DNA of 64,000 nt from Kineosporia babensis (GTDB taxonomy: Bacteria > Actinomycetota > Actinomycetes > Actinomycetales > Kineosporiaceae): positions 310,001 through 374,000 of the forward strand of contig NZ_JAJOMB010000001.1 in assembly GCF_021129305.1 (NCBI RefSeq), given 5' to 3'. The notes below the pieces were generated by a model. That model saw nothing but the letters and a program-made list of their open reading frames with translations, made no database searches and was not told the DNA's origin. The translations under genes and the position numbers were made by a program. Positions 19,750 to 27,179 of the stretch are shown one piece after another. Within the stretch, counting starts at the first letter, position 1. Each line of letters opens with the position of its first letter.

Positions 19750-19788
19750 GCGGCCTTGCGGATCTGATCGCCAGATCCGCAAGGCCGC
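19750..19788. terminator. Bidirectional terminator, perfect 17-bp stem
   Basis: The arms GCGGCCTTGCGGATCTG (19750-19766) and its exact reverse complement (19772-19788) enclose a 5-nt loop. It lies between the convergent edd-eda operon and the repeat-protein gene, 84 bp past one stop and 28 bp past the other, so it can end both transcripts. The stem is exceptionally long and perfect. Confidence 0.85.
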
Positions 19789-19816
19789 CGGCCGGACGGG
19801 AGGGGGTGGACGACGA

Positions 19817-20299
19817 TCAGCGCTCGTTCGGCGTGTCGGCCGTGTTCACGTCGTCGTTGTCGTCCCGGTCGTTCGGGGTGTTGGCCGTGTTCACGTCGTC
19901 CCGGTCGTCGGGGGTGTTGACGTCGTTCGGGGTGTTGGCGGTGTCCACATCGTTCGGCGTGTTGTCCACGTCGTTCGGGGTGTTCGCGGTGTCCACATCG
20001 TTCGGCGTGTTGTCCACGTCGTTCGGGGTGTTCGCGGTGTCCACGTCGTTCGGGGTGTTCGGGGTGTTGTCCGTGTCGTTCGGGGTGTCCGCGGTGTTGG
20101 ACGTGTTCGCCGTGTCGGCGGTGTCGTTGTCCAGCTGAGCGTCCTGAGCCGACGAACCCTGCTCGGTCACCGAGGACGAAACCGTGGCGCGGTCGTTCAG
20201 GCTCACCCCGCTGTCGGCCAGCGCAGCACCCGCAGTCGCGGCGCCCACACCCAGCACGGCGGCGGTACCGACAACGACCCAAGTCTTACGAACCTTCAT
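19817..20299 (-). CDS. Exported low-complexity repeat protein (TPNDVDxAN repeats)
   Basis: A 160-residue protein. An N-terminal signal peptide (MKVRKTWVVVGTAAVLGVG ... AALADSG) precedes a mature chain made almost only of Asn, Asp, Thr, Val, Ala and Pro. From about residue 65 it is built of tandem units TPNDVDTAN and TPNDVDN, drifting at the end to TPDDRDDVNTAN and TPNER. The mature part is strongly acidic and likely disordered. Start ATG 20299 has AAGGAG 6 nt upstream. There are no Cys, no LPxTG and no membrane anchor. It could be a secreted or wall-associated cation-binding or spacer polymer. The function is not recognised, but the signal peptide and clean ribosome binding site argue it is real. 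Confidence 0.8.
   Translation of the reverse strand: MKVRKTWVVVGTAAVLGVGAATAGAALADSGVSLNDRATVSSSVTEQGSSAQDAQLDNDTADTANTSNTADTPNDTDNTPNTPNDVDTANTPNDVDNTPNDVDTANTPNDVDNTPNDVDTANTPNDVNTPDDRDDVNTANTPNDRDDNDDVNTADTPNER
19895..20066. repeat. Tandem coding repeats in the exported protein gene
   Basis: Short near-identical units (plus-strand TCGTTCGGGGTGTT and TCGTTCGGCGTGTT cores) recur at 21- and 27-nt steps, with a 48-nt block (two units) repeated almost exactly near 19926-20040. Periods are multiples of three, so the reading frame is kept when copy number changes. Confidence 0.75.
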
Positions 20300-20507
20300 G
20301 ACTGTCTCCTTCGGCGCTTCTCGTCCGGCACCCCCTCGGTGCCGATGACGAGTACTTTTCCGGGCGCCGGTGAGGCGTTCAGGAGAGCCGGATGAAAGGG
20401 CTCTCATCTGCGGACCGCTCTGGACCGGCATCGGGCGTGGTGGGATATCCAGCCTTTTGGGTACTTTGTCCGGAATCAGCATCGGCGCGGTTGAGGAGAC
20501 AGCCCGG

Positions 20508-20768
20508 ATGTCCCGGATCGAGGAGCTCGCGCAACGCATCGGCAGCACCGTCGGCAAGGTCAACGACGCGGCCCTCGCCAGCAGCGTCTCGGCGCAGGAG
20601 ACCCGGCAGGCCGGTTCCAGCGCGGCCGCGCTCGGCGCCGGGAGCACGACCGAGAGCCTGACCGAGGTCAAGAGCCGGCTCGACGAGCTGACCGACCTGC
20701 TGCTGGACGCCTCGCAACGGGCGCAGGACATCAGGACGCTGACCGAGAACCTGGCCGGGGAACCTTGA
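20508..20768 (+). CDS. Small helical protein, copy 1 (DUF6244-like, 86 aa)
   Basis: An 86-residue all-helical protein without Cys or Trp: MSRIEELAQRIGSTVGKVN, then an Ala/Gln-rich middle (SVSAQETRQAGSSAAALGAG), then SLTEVKSRLDELTDLLLDA. Heptad spacing suggests a two-helix coiled-coil hairpin with a turn near AALGAG. It resembles actinobacterial DUF6244 proteins as I remember them; this is not checked. ATG 20508 has GAGGAG 9 nt upstream. A same-length paralogue lies at 21777. It directly precedes the papain-fold toxin-like gene (18-bp gap), so it may be a chaperone or secretion adaptor for it, as small helical proteins are for type VII toxins. Confidence 0.75.
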   Translation: MSRIEELAQRIGSTVGKVNDAALASSVSAQETRQAGSSAAALGAGSTTESLTEVKSRLDELTDLLLDASQRAQDIRTLTENLAGEP

Positions 20769-20786
20769 AGGGCTGAGCTGGCCGGT

Positions 20787-21389
20787 GTGCCGCGCGCGCA
20801 GGTCCAGCCGTACCGGTACGTGGCCCATCCCGAAGACACCGCCGAGCTGCAGGAACTGGTGGACCAGGCAGGCCGGGACAATCCGTCGGCCTGGATCGCC
20901 CGGGTGAATCCCCGCCGCCACCAGGACGCGATCTTCGAGAACAACTGCGGCGACTGCGCCCGCGCGTTCGCCACCACCGTCCAGACCGACCGGGCCGTGG
21001 CCGCCGCGGGCGACGTCCTGGTCGGCGAGTACGACGAGATCTGGGCCTGGACCGGAGCCCGGCCCGAGAACTCCCTGCGGGCGGAGAAATCCGAGAATCT
21101 GAACGACTTCCAGATCCGGGCCTACGACCACATCGCCAAGCAGCTCGCCGACTGCCCGGCCGGTACCGTCGCGATCATCGGCATCGACTTCGAGAGCTTC
21201 AAGGCCGGCGGAAAGACGTTCGGCCGGACCGGCCACTGGTTCAACGCCCACGTCGCCCAGGACGGCCTCCGGTTCGCCGACGCCCAGCTCGGCGTGTACG
21301 GGAACTGGCCGCCACCGGCCCGGATGCGCATCGTCGGGATCGAGTCCGTGTTCCGGCTACCCGGCGAATCCCGTTGGAGGACCGCATGA
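20787..21389 (+). CDS. Papain-fold toxin-like protein (Tox-PL/glutamine deamidase-like)
   Basis: A 200-residue protein with the layout of papain-fold polymorphic toxins. IARVNPRRHQDAIFENNCGDCARAF places a Cys (C54, after NN) at the start of a helix. GRTGHWFNAHV gives H150, and LRFADAQLGVYG gives D165 with Q167. In Tox-PL domains the same order is NCxxCxxA, GHxFNVV and FxDGQ, a Cys-His-Asp/Gln triad that cleaves or deamidates target proteins. About 30 residues precede the domain, with no signal peptide. Translation starts at GTG 20787. The stop overlaps the next gene by 4 bp, typical of toxin-immunity pairs. The fold assignment is by motif only. Confidence 0.68.
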   Translation: MPRAQVQPYRYVAHPEDTAELQELVDQAGRDNPSAWIARVNPRRHQDAIFENNCGDCARAFATTVQTDRAVAAAGDVLVGEYDEIWAWTGARPENSLRAEKSENLNDFQIRAYDHIAKQLADCPAGTVAIIGIDFESFKAGGKTFGRTGHWFNAHVAQDGLRFADAQLGVYGNWPPPARMRIVGIESVFRLPGESRWRTA

Positions 21390-21637
21390 CCGAGGAAGAA
21401 GTACGTTCGCACCTGAACCACTGGGCCGCCGAGAAGGGCAGTCGCCAGCGCTTCGACGACCTCAGCCTCGACTTCGGCCGGATCCGCGACGACCTGTGGG
21501 TGATCACCCCGGCCAAGCGGGCCAACATCATCTACGTCGCCACCGCCGAGGACGTGCGGGTCGTGCACCCCTCGCAGGAGTCGATCGTGGAGGTGCTGCG
21601 CCAGCTGGGCGCGGACGCCTCGGGCGAATACGACTGA
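21386..21637 (+). CDS. Putative immunity protein for the papain-fold toxin
   Basis: An 83-residue acidic protein (MTEEEVRSHLNHWAAEKGS start). A helix is followed by strands DDLWVITPAKRANIIYVATAEDVRVVHP and a C-terminal helix EESIVEVLRQLGAD-like. Its ATG overlaps the toxin-like stop (ATGA), so the two are translated together. Small size, acidity and position fit an immunity protein that blocks the toxin active site, but I do not recognise the family, so this is context inference. It could instead be a processing partner. Confidence 0.65.
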   Translation: MTEEEVRSHLNHWAAEKGSRQRFDDLSLDFGRIRDDLWVITPAKRANIIYVATAEDVRVVHPSQESIVEVLRQLGADASGEYD

Positions 21638-21776
21638 GCACCGGCTTTGTCTTTCTCCGGATCCGGTGCCTTCACCAAAGGTCATAGTTTGCACACGAAC
21701 GGTGGTCAACAATTGCCGGTTTCGATATGGTTCACCCCTTATCGGACAACGTTGCAAACGACAGGGGCGCCCCCGG

Positions 21777-22037
21777 ATGTCCAAGATCGACGAACTCGCG
21801 GAACTCATCAGCGGCGTGACCAGCAAGATCGACGAGGCGACGAACGAGAGCGGCAGCGCCGCCCAGCAGGCCGAGGAAGTCGGCAGCACCGCCGCGGCGC
21901 TGGGGGCGGAGAACGTGGTCCAGGGCCTGGCCGAGGTGAAGACCCAGCTCGACGCGCTGACCGACCTGCTCAAGGGCGCGGCCGAACGAGCGGACGAGAT
22001 CAAGGCGCTGGCCCTGAGCGTGGCCGAGAACGGCTAG
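21777..22037 (+). CDS. Small helical protein, copy 2 (DUF6244-like, 86 aa)
   Basis: An 86-residue paralogue of the protein at 20508: MSKIDELAELISGVTSKID, then EEVGSTAAALGAENVVQGL, then AEVKTQLDALTDLLKGAAER. The two share length, the AALGA turn and the TxLDxLTDLL motif, but only about half of the residues, so the duplication is old. ATG 21777 lies 139 bp after the immunity gene and may have its own promoter. Its position at the other end of the toxin/immunity pair suggests both copies serve the same system or different toxins. Confidence 0.75.
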   Translation: MSKIDELAELISGVTSKIDEATNESGSAAQQAEEVGSTAAALGAENVVQGLAEVKTQLDALTDLLKGAAERADEIKALALSVAENG

Positions 22038-22053
22038 GGCCTAGCGCCTCAAC

Positions 22054-23580
22054 TCACCTCTGCAGCAACTGCATTCGCTGGTCGATTGCCTCGGTGTCCA
22101 GCAGTGCGGCGTCGATCGGGCCGGAGTGTTCCCGGCGCTGAGCGTGCTCGGGGTGGTCGGGGTTCTCCAGGATCTCCAGCAGGTTCGCGTAACCCTTGAT
22201 GTCGCCGCTGTCTTCGGGCGGAGCGGCCCGCCGGCCGCCGGTGCACCGCGGATAGGACGCGTCCTCGCTCGGCGTCAGCGCCTCTTCGACGGCGACTTGG
22301 TGCTCCCAGGCGTCGTAGCGGTAGACCAGCTTGTCGCCCTTGGTGCTGAGCAGTTGAACCAGGGGGCTGAGCAGGTCGTCCACCAGTTCCTTGTTCTGCT
22401 CGAACGCGGGCGAGTGTGAACCGGTCCAGCCGAAGGCTGCCTGGATGGCGGCGTGGAGCTCGCTCAGCGTGCTCTGGTCGGCAACCTCGAGGCGACGCCA
22501 GATCGGGGGCTTGCTCCCGGTCAGCGTGACCTTGAGCTTGAGGATTGCCGAGGGCTGCTCAGGCCCGTCCGGCAGCTTCTCTGACTCTTCCTGCAGCTCC
22601 TCCGGCCCGTCCCGCAGCACTGCGTCGGCGTAGAGAGTGATGTCGCCGGCGCCCAGCTGCCGGGCCCGCAGATGCACCAGCCCAAGGTCGGCGTAGATGC
22701 TGAGCGCGTCGTCCGGAGTTGCCGGGCAGGGCTTGCGGGTCAGGGCCTCGGCCAGTTCGTTCAAAGCCTTGGCCGGGTCGGCGTCTTCGAAGAACGCGTC
22801 GGGTTCGGCCCGCATCGATCCGGCCTGCTGCTCGCGCAGGTCCGCAGCACGCTTCCCGGCCACCAGCACGATGTTGCTGATCCCGCCGCCCTGGCTGTGG
22901 TCGATCAGCACCGAGAACGCCTGGGGGCGGTGGCCGTGCTCGAGCTGGAAGCCGACGGCGGTCAGTTCGCCGGACTTGGCGCCCCAGCGCCAGGCTCGTT
23001 CCACCACCAGCTCGGCCTGTTCGGTGGCCCAGCGCGGCGCAATGATCTGCGCCGCGGCCAGCTCGTCGGCGGCCTGGGCGGCGGTGCGCCGGGCCTGCTC
23101 CGGTCCGAGATCCTGAATCAGGCGCAGCAGGCCGAGTTCCGTCGGGCCGGGCCGCGCTGCGCAATAGGCGGTCACCTTGTGCAGGAGCGCGTTCAGGGCG
23201 ATCGCGTGCTCGATGACGTCGGCGCGCTCCTTCGGCGCCGGGCCCCCGACGGGGCCGTCCTCAGGATTGGGCAGTGCCCCCTCACCGAAGACTTCGAAGA
23301 GGGCGCTCAGCGCCTCTTCGGCCGCGGCCCGGTGCCGCACCTCTTTCAGCGTTTTCAGGGTGGTCTGGGCCATCACCCCGATCATCGCCTCGGCGTCGTC
23401 GACCGTCAGCAGCTCCAGGTCGTCGTCCAGCCGGTCGACCAGGTCGATCACCGTCGGCCCGGGCGATTCACCTGATACCGAATCGGATTCGTGGAGGGAC
23501 AGGTCGTCCCGGACCACCTGCAGCGGCGCCGAGGAACGAGTTGCGGTTCGCTTCGGGGCCCGCTTGTGCCGCTTCGCCAT
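22054..23580 (-). CDS. Large protein with C-terminal pRiA4b ORF-3-like domain (paralogue A)
   Basis: A 508-residue soluble protein. A basic, low-complexity start (MAKRHKRAPKRTATRSSA) leads into a helical region of about 300 residues of unknown fold. From about 346 comes the pRiA4b ORF-3-like domain, ILKLKVTLTGSKPPIWRRLEV and LHAAIQAAFGW. The usual YxYDFGDxWEH motif is shortened to YRYDAWEHQV, and the end keeps YPRCTGGRRAAPPEDSGD. The domain is common in mobile elements and bacterial genomes, and its function is unknown. A paralogue with the same architecture lies at 25799-27139. ATG 23580 begins MAKRHKR, matching MAKGKRR in the paralogue, which supports the start. Confidence 0.8.
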   Translation of the reverse strand: MAKRHKRAPKRTATRSSAPLQVVRDDLSLHESDSVSGESPGPTVIDLVDRLDDDLELLTVDDAEAMIGVMAQTTLKTLKEVRHRAAAEEALSALFEVFGEGALPNPEDGPVGGPAPKERADVIEHAIALNALLHKVTAYCAARPGPTELGLLRLIQDLGPEQARRTAAQAADELAAAQIIAPRWATEQAELVVERAWRWGAKSGELTAVGFQLEHGHRPQAFSVLIDHSQGGGISNIVLVAGKRAADLREQQAGSMRAEPDAFFEDADPAKALNELAEALTRKPCPATPDDALSIYADLGLVHLRARQLGAGDITLYADAVLRDGPEELQEESEKLPDGPEQPSAILKLKVTLTGSKPPIWRRLEVADQSTLSELHAAIQAAFGWTGSHSPAFEQNKELVDDLLSPLVQLLSTKGDKLVYRYDAWEHQVAVEEALTPSEDASYPRCTGGRRAAPPEDSGDIKGYANLLEILENPDHPEHAQRREHSGPIDAALLDTEAIDQRMQLLQR

Positions 23581-23633
23581 GGGTCGAGACTGCCAGGCGG
23601 CGGCGCCCGAGGCCAACACCGCAGGGGTGCAAA

Positions 23634-24389
23634 TCAGTTGGTCACGTCGGCCGGGTCCAGGTGCTCGACCCGGTTCACCCACTCGGTCAGGACTTCTCCG
23701 TGCTCCAGGCGCAACGACGCATGCGCGGTGTTGTCCAGCCGAAACCGCCTCCACGGCGGTCGTTCCCACTTCAGCGCGGCCGCCATCACGAACTGCGCGA
23801 AGAACTGGTGGCAGACCAGCACCACCACATCATCGACCCGGTGCGTGATCAGCAGATCGGACAACAACCGCTGGGCCCGCGGCAGCGCGTCCTCCAGATC
23901 GGTCTCGAATCCTCCGGACCACGGCCCGCCGTCGGCCGGGAACAGCCCCGGCGGAGCCAGAACGTTGCCGCCGTACCCCTGCAGTGCCGGTAATGCGGCC
24001 CCGTCACACCTGCTTCGGACTCCGGTCCGGGGATCGACCTCCTGAACCCCGCCGACCTCGTAAGCATCCGGCTGCAACAGGATCGGCAGTCCGGACGCCT
24101 CTGACAACGCACGCGCGGTGGACACCGCCCGGATCATCGGGCTGGCGTACAGGTAGGTGGGAGCGAACGGCAGCCGACCCTCGGCCAACGCACTGCCGAG
24201 CGCCTGTGCCTGCCGCACCCCCAGGTCGGTGAGCTCCGGCTCCGGAACCCGATTCTGGTACCCGACCAGTTCCTCACCGATCCGCGCGCCGCCGGGATCC
24301 TCGGCGACCCGGGCCCGGTGCGCGGCCAGTTCGGCCAGGAAGTGGGCGTTGTTGGACGACTGACCGTGCCGGACCAGAACCAGCTGCAT
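23634..24389 (-). CDS. Histidine phosphatase family protein (phosphoglycerate mutase-like)
   Basis: A 251-residue branch-1 histidine phosphatase. VLVRHGQSSNN at residues 4-14 has the RHG motif with the phospho-accepting His, ASPMIRAVSTARAL carries the second Arg, and VVLVCHQFFAQFV the second catalytic His (HQ instead of the commoner HG). It has the cytoplasmic phosphatase fold; the substrate is unknown. The ATG at 24389 is the first codon before the first strand. It lies 53 bp upstream of paralogue A on the same strand, so it may be cotranscribed with it. Confidence 0.85.
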   Translation of the reverse strand: MQLVLVRHGQSSNNAHFLAELAAHRARVAEDPGGARIGEELVGYQNRVPEPELTDLGVRQAQALGSALAEGRLPFAPTYLYASPMIRAVSTARALSEASGLPILLQPDAYEVGGVQEVDPRTGVRSRCDGAALPALQGYGGNVLAPPGLFPADGGPWSGGFETDLEDALPRAQRLLSDLLITHRVDDVVVLVCHQFFAQFVMAAALKWERPPWRRFRLDNTAHASLRLEHGEVLTEWVNRVEHLDPADVTN

Positions 24390-24441
24390 GTACTTCAGTC
24401 AAGCAGAGCAGCTCGTTCCGGCAAGGCCTATTGCGGTGCGG

Positions 24442-25263
24442 CTACCGGCCGAAATGCCGAAGCAGAACATCGGCCAGGGCATCGGGGGCCTCCATCGCCA
24501 CGTAGTGCCCCACCCCCTCCAGCAGAACAGCTTCGATCGGGGACGCAGAAACCTGTTCCATCGTCTTCGCCGTGAAGGCGCCTCCCCCACCGCCGACAGC
24601 GAGCACGGGCATGGTCAGCTTGGGCAGAGCCTGAAGTTGCGTGCCCTCCGAGAGCATCGACTGATACAGACCGGCCGCACCCCGCCAGCCGCCGGGCCGG
24701 GCATAGCCCCGGGCGAATTCGGCCACATCTTCCGGCGAGATCGCACCCGCGACCGCGGTCATCGCCGGAAAAGCGAAGTCTCCCAGGAATTGCGACTCAC
24801 GGCCGGCCAGCAGCATCTCGGGAATGCCGGGCGCCGCCATCACCCCGATGTGCCAGGATCCGCCGTGCGTCACGTCTCCCAGCGCCTCGAGCCCGAATCC
24901 GGCCAGGCCCATCTCGATCGCGGTGAAGCTCAGCACGTCTTCCGGATGGGCCGAAGCCAGGCGGAAAACCGTTGCCCCGGCGATGTCCTGGCCCACCAGG
25001 TGCACCGGCCCGACCTCGAGCCGGGCGATCAGCGCATGCAGGTCCTCGGCCGCGTCCGCACTCGTGAAACCTTCTGGCGCCACGTCCGAATCACCGAAAC
25101 CGCGCAGATCCACGGCGAACACCCGATGCGCAGCAGCCAGCCGCGGAATGATCCGGTGGAACGCCCACCAGCTCTCCGGAAACCCGTGCACCAGCAGGAC
25201 CGGCGGGCCGACGGAGCCGGCAGACACGTAGTGCAGCGAACCCTCGTGATGGTGCTCGATCAC
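24442..25263 (-). CDS. Alpha/beta hydrolase (epoxide hydrolase/haloalkane dehalogenase-like)
   Basis: A 273-residue alpha/beta hydrolase. LLVHGFPESWWAFHRII carries the HGFPxxW oxyanion motif of epoxide hydrolases, AVDLRGFGDSD follows, HLVGQDIAGATVF holds the nucleophile-elbow Asp (GQDIAG), and GVGHYVAMEAPDALAD holds the catalytic His. An Asp nucleophile points to epoxide hydrolysis or dehalogenation. GTG 25263 was chosen because GGGAGG lies 5 nt upstream; the open frame extends further but runs into the operator and the divergent gene. It is divergently paired with a MarR regulator and probably controlled by it. Confidence 0.88.
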   Translation of the reverse strand: MIEHHHEGSLHYVSAGSVGPPVLLVHGFPESWWAFHRIIPRLAAAHRVFAVDLRGFGDSDVAPEGFTSADAAEDLHALIARLEVGPVHLVGQDIAGATVFRLASAHPEDVLSFTAIEMGLAGFGLEALGDVTHGGSWHIGVMAAPGIPEMLLAGRESQFLGDFAFPAMTAVAGAISPEDVAEFARGYARPGGWRGAAGLYQSMLSEGTQLQALPKLTMPVLAVGGGGGAFTAKTMEQVSASPIEAVLLEGVGHYVAMEAPDALADVLLRHFGR

Positions 25264-25278
25264 GACAACCTCCCGAAT

Positions 25279-25319
25279 CGACAACCTGACTGTCGAAAAT
25301 ATAGACAGCTTGGTTGTCG
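25279..25319. promoter_or_regulatory. MarR-type operator (nested inverted repeats)
   Basis: The outer arms CGACAACC (25279-25286) and GGTTGTCG (25312-25319) are exact inverses. Inner arms CTGTC (25290-25294) and GACAG (25304-25308) flank an AT core GAAAATATA. The element sits in the 84-bp divergent gap between the hydrolase and MarR genes and covers where their promoters must lie, so binding would repress both. Confidence 0.75.
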
Positions 25320-25347
25320 ATTGTCTAGCGCTGGCTAGTCTGTGGGT

Positions 25348-25830
25348 ATGTCCCGATCCGGCGCCGACCTGGCCCTGCTTCTTCTCGGCGGCTTCCGCGT
25401 CCTGGCCGACTCGGCCACCGCCGAGCTGGCCGAACGTGGTTATCCGGACCACCGGCCGGTGCACGACTTCGCGATGCGGGCCATCGCGGCCGGCGCGGAC
25501 AACGCCTCGGAGCTCGGCCGCCGGATGTCCGTGACCAAGCAGTCCGCCGCCAAGACCATCGCCACGCTGCAGGAACGCGGCTATGTGGCGATCGGTCCCG
25601 ACCCCGAGGACGCTCGCCGCAAACGTCTACAGGTAACTGACCTGGGCCAGCAGGTGCTGAGCACCGGCGAAGCGATCTTCGACGACCTGCGCGCCCAGTG
25701 GGCGCAGCAGATCGGCGAGACGAACCTGCGGGCCCTGGAGACCCACTTGCAGACGCTGGTGGGCACCGAGCCGATGCGCTTCGACACCCCGGGTTGGGTC
25801 AGTCGTGGAACGACTCCAGCTGACGGTTGA
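25348..25830 (+). CDS. MarR-family transcriptional regulator
   Basis: A 160-residue winged-helix regulator. ASELGRRMSVTKQSAAKTIATLQERGYVAIGPDPEDARRKRLQVTD gives the recognition helix and the beta wing (DxRxKRLxLT signature). Flanking helices form the dimer interface. ATG 25348 is preferred to GTG 25342. It is divergent from the hydrolase, with a symmetric operator between them, so it likely autoregulates and represses the hydrolase until a small ligand binds. The 3' end overlaps the convergent paralogue B gene by 32 bp. Confidence 0.9.
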   Translation: MSRSGADLALLLLGGFRVLADSATAELAERGYPDHRPVHDFAMRAIAAGADNASELGRRMSVTKQSAAKTIATLQERGYVAIGPDPEDARRKRLQVTDLGQQVLSTGEAIFDDLRAQWAQQIGETNLRALETHLQTLVGTEPMRFDTPGWVSRGTTPADG

Positions 25831-27139
25831 TCGCGGCCGCATCCGGAGCCACGCCCTCGGGCGAGGTGTTCTGCCCGTCCAGGTATCGCGGGTACGGAAC
25901 ATCGCCCTGCCCGGGAACGGTCTTCTCGAGCACGATGTCCAGGAGCCGTTCCCCCTCGGCGCCGTACACACAGGTGATACGCGGCTGAGCCGCATCCAGG
26001 ACGGACGCGATCTGGGTCACCTGCAGCAGTGAGCCCATGATCTCCTGCGGTTGCGGCCCGTACCGGTACGAGAAGGCCTCGGCGTCGTCCCCGGAGAAGG
26101 CGGCCTGGATGACCACGTGCAGCGAATCGAGGTCCATCGTGCCCGGCACCTCGACCCGCCGCCAGATCGCCGGTTCGCTGCCGTCGATCGTGACCTTGAG
26201 CTGGTAAATGCCCTTTGCCAGCGGGTTTTCGCCGAACTCGAGCATCTCCCACAGCCGGGTGAGCAGCTTGTCGTCGAAGAGCGCGACTTCGGGCTCCTCC
26301 AGTTGCACGGCCATCTGCTGGGCCCGGGCGTGCACCAGATAAAGCAAAGTGGAGACGCGTTCGGCTGACTCCTCGTTGAACGGCAGCGGTTCGCCGGCCA
26401 GGGCCTCCCGCAGCATCCCCAGGGCCCGGCGATCATCGAGGTCCTCGAACGTCTGGTCCGGTCGTTCGACCAACTGCTCCTGAGCCGCCGCCCGCAGAAC
26501 GCTGGCCGTCGAGTCCGCGGCCAACAGGACGTCCACGATCGAGCCCTCGAGGTCCCGATCGAACATCACCGTCACCGCGTGTTCCCGATGCCCGTAGGCG
26601 AACAGGACCCCGACCGCCTCGCCGTACCCGTCGCCGACCCGCCAGGCCCGCACAACCTTGAGCTCGGTGGCAGCCCAACGGGGCGGCTCGACTCCATCGG
26701 CCAGCAGCTGGTCCGCCGCCGCCTGAGCTGCTATCCGGCTGGTGACGGTGCCCTGCTCGGCCAGCAGCATCAGCAGGCCCAAGCCGGTGCTGGAGGGGGC
26801 GCGCAGGCACAGATCCACCATCTGCTGCGCCATGATCGACGTGACCGCCATGATGTCGAGCTCGTCCAGCTCGTCGCCGTCCAGCTCGGAGAACACCCGG
26901 AACACGCTGGCCAGGGTCAGGTCGGCGTCCATCCGGGTCCGGACCGCGGCCAGGTCCTCCAGCACGCCCTGGGTGATGTCCCGCATCTCGCTGAGCTGCT
27001 CCGGCGGCACCTGCAGATGCGCCTCGTCGCTCAGTTGCCGAGGTTCCGGCAGGCTGATCAGCTCGGCCTCGGCCGCCGGGGCGGCGGTGGTGGCGCGAGT
27101 GGCGGTGCGGTTCGGGCTGCGGCGTTTTCCCTTGGCCAT
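25799..27139 (-). CDS. Large protein with C-terminal pRiA4b ORF-3-like domain (paralogue B)
   Basis: A 446-residue protein built like paralogue A. It begins MAKGKRRSPNRTATRATT, has a helical central region (TSIMAQQMVDLCLRAPSST, compare IGVMAQTTLKTLKEVRH in A) and ends in the pRiA4b ORF-3-like unit, YQLKVTIDGSEPAIWRRVEV from about residue 313, then LHVVIQAAF and VPYPRYLDGQNTSPEG. Shared PPRWA/APRWATE, AYGHREHAVTVM/LEHGHRPQAFSVL and IWRR blocks show common ancestry over the whole length. Function is unknown. The gene downstream of A and B differs, so they are dispersed rather than tandem. Confidence 0.78.
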   Translation of the reverse strand: MAKGKRRSPNRTATRATTAAPAAEAELISLPEPRQLSDEAHLQVPPEQLSEMRDITQGVLEDLAAVRTRMDADLTLASVFRVFSELDGDELDELDIMAVTSIMAQQMVDLCLRAPSSTGLGLLMLLAEQGTVTSRIAAQAAADQLLADGVEPPRWAATELKVVRAWRVGDGYGEAVGVLFAYGHREHAVTVMFDRDLEGSIVDVLLAADSTASVLRAAAQEQLVERPDQTFEDLDDRRALGMLREALAGEPLPFNEESAERVSTLLYLVHARAQQMAVQLEEPEVALFDDKLLTRLWEMLEFGENPLAKGIYQLKVTIDGSEPAIWRRVEVPGTMDLDSLHVVIQAAFSGDDAEAFSYRYGPQPQEIMGSLLQVTQIASVLDAAQPRITCVYGAEGERLLDIVLEKTVPGQGDVPYPRYLDGQNTSPEGVAPDAAAINRQLESFHD

Positions 27140-27179
27140 CGCAGCATCGTGCCAGGTGCCCGCCGCGGCCCGGGAATCG

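Noticed and set aside
19895-20066. Short regularly spaced repeats considered as a CRISPR array
   Set aside because: Periods are 21 and 27 nt, spacers are not unique, and the whole array reads as in-frame codons of an exported protein.
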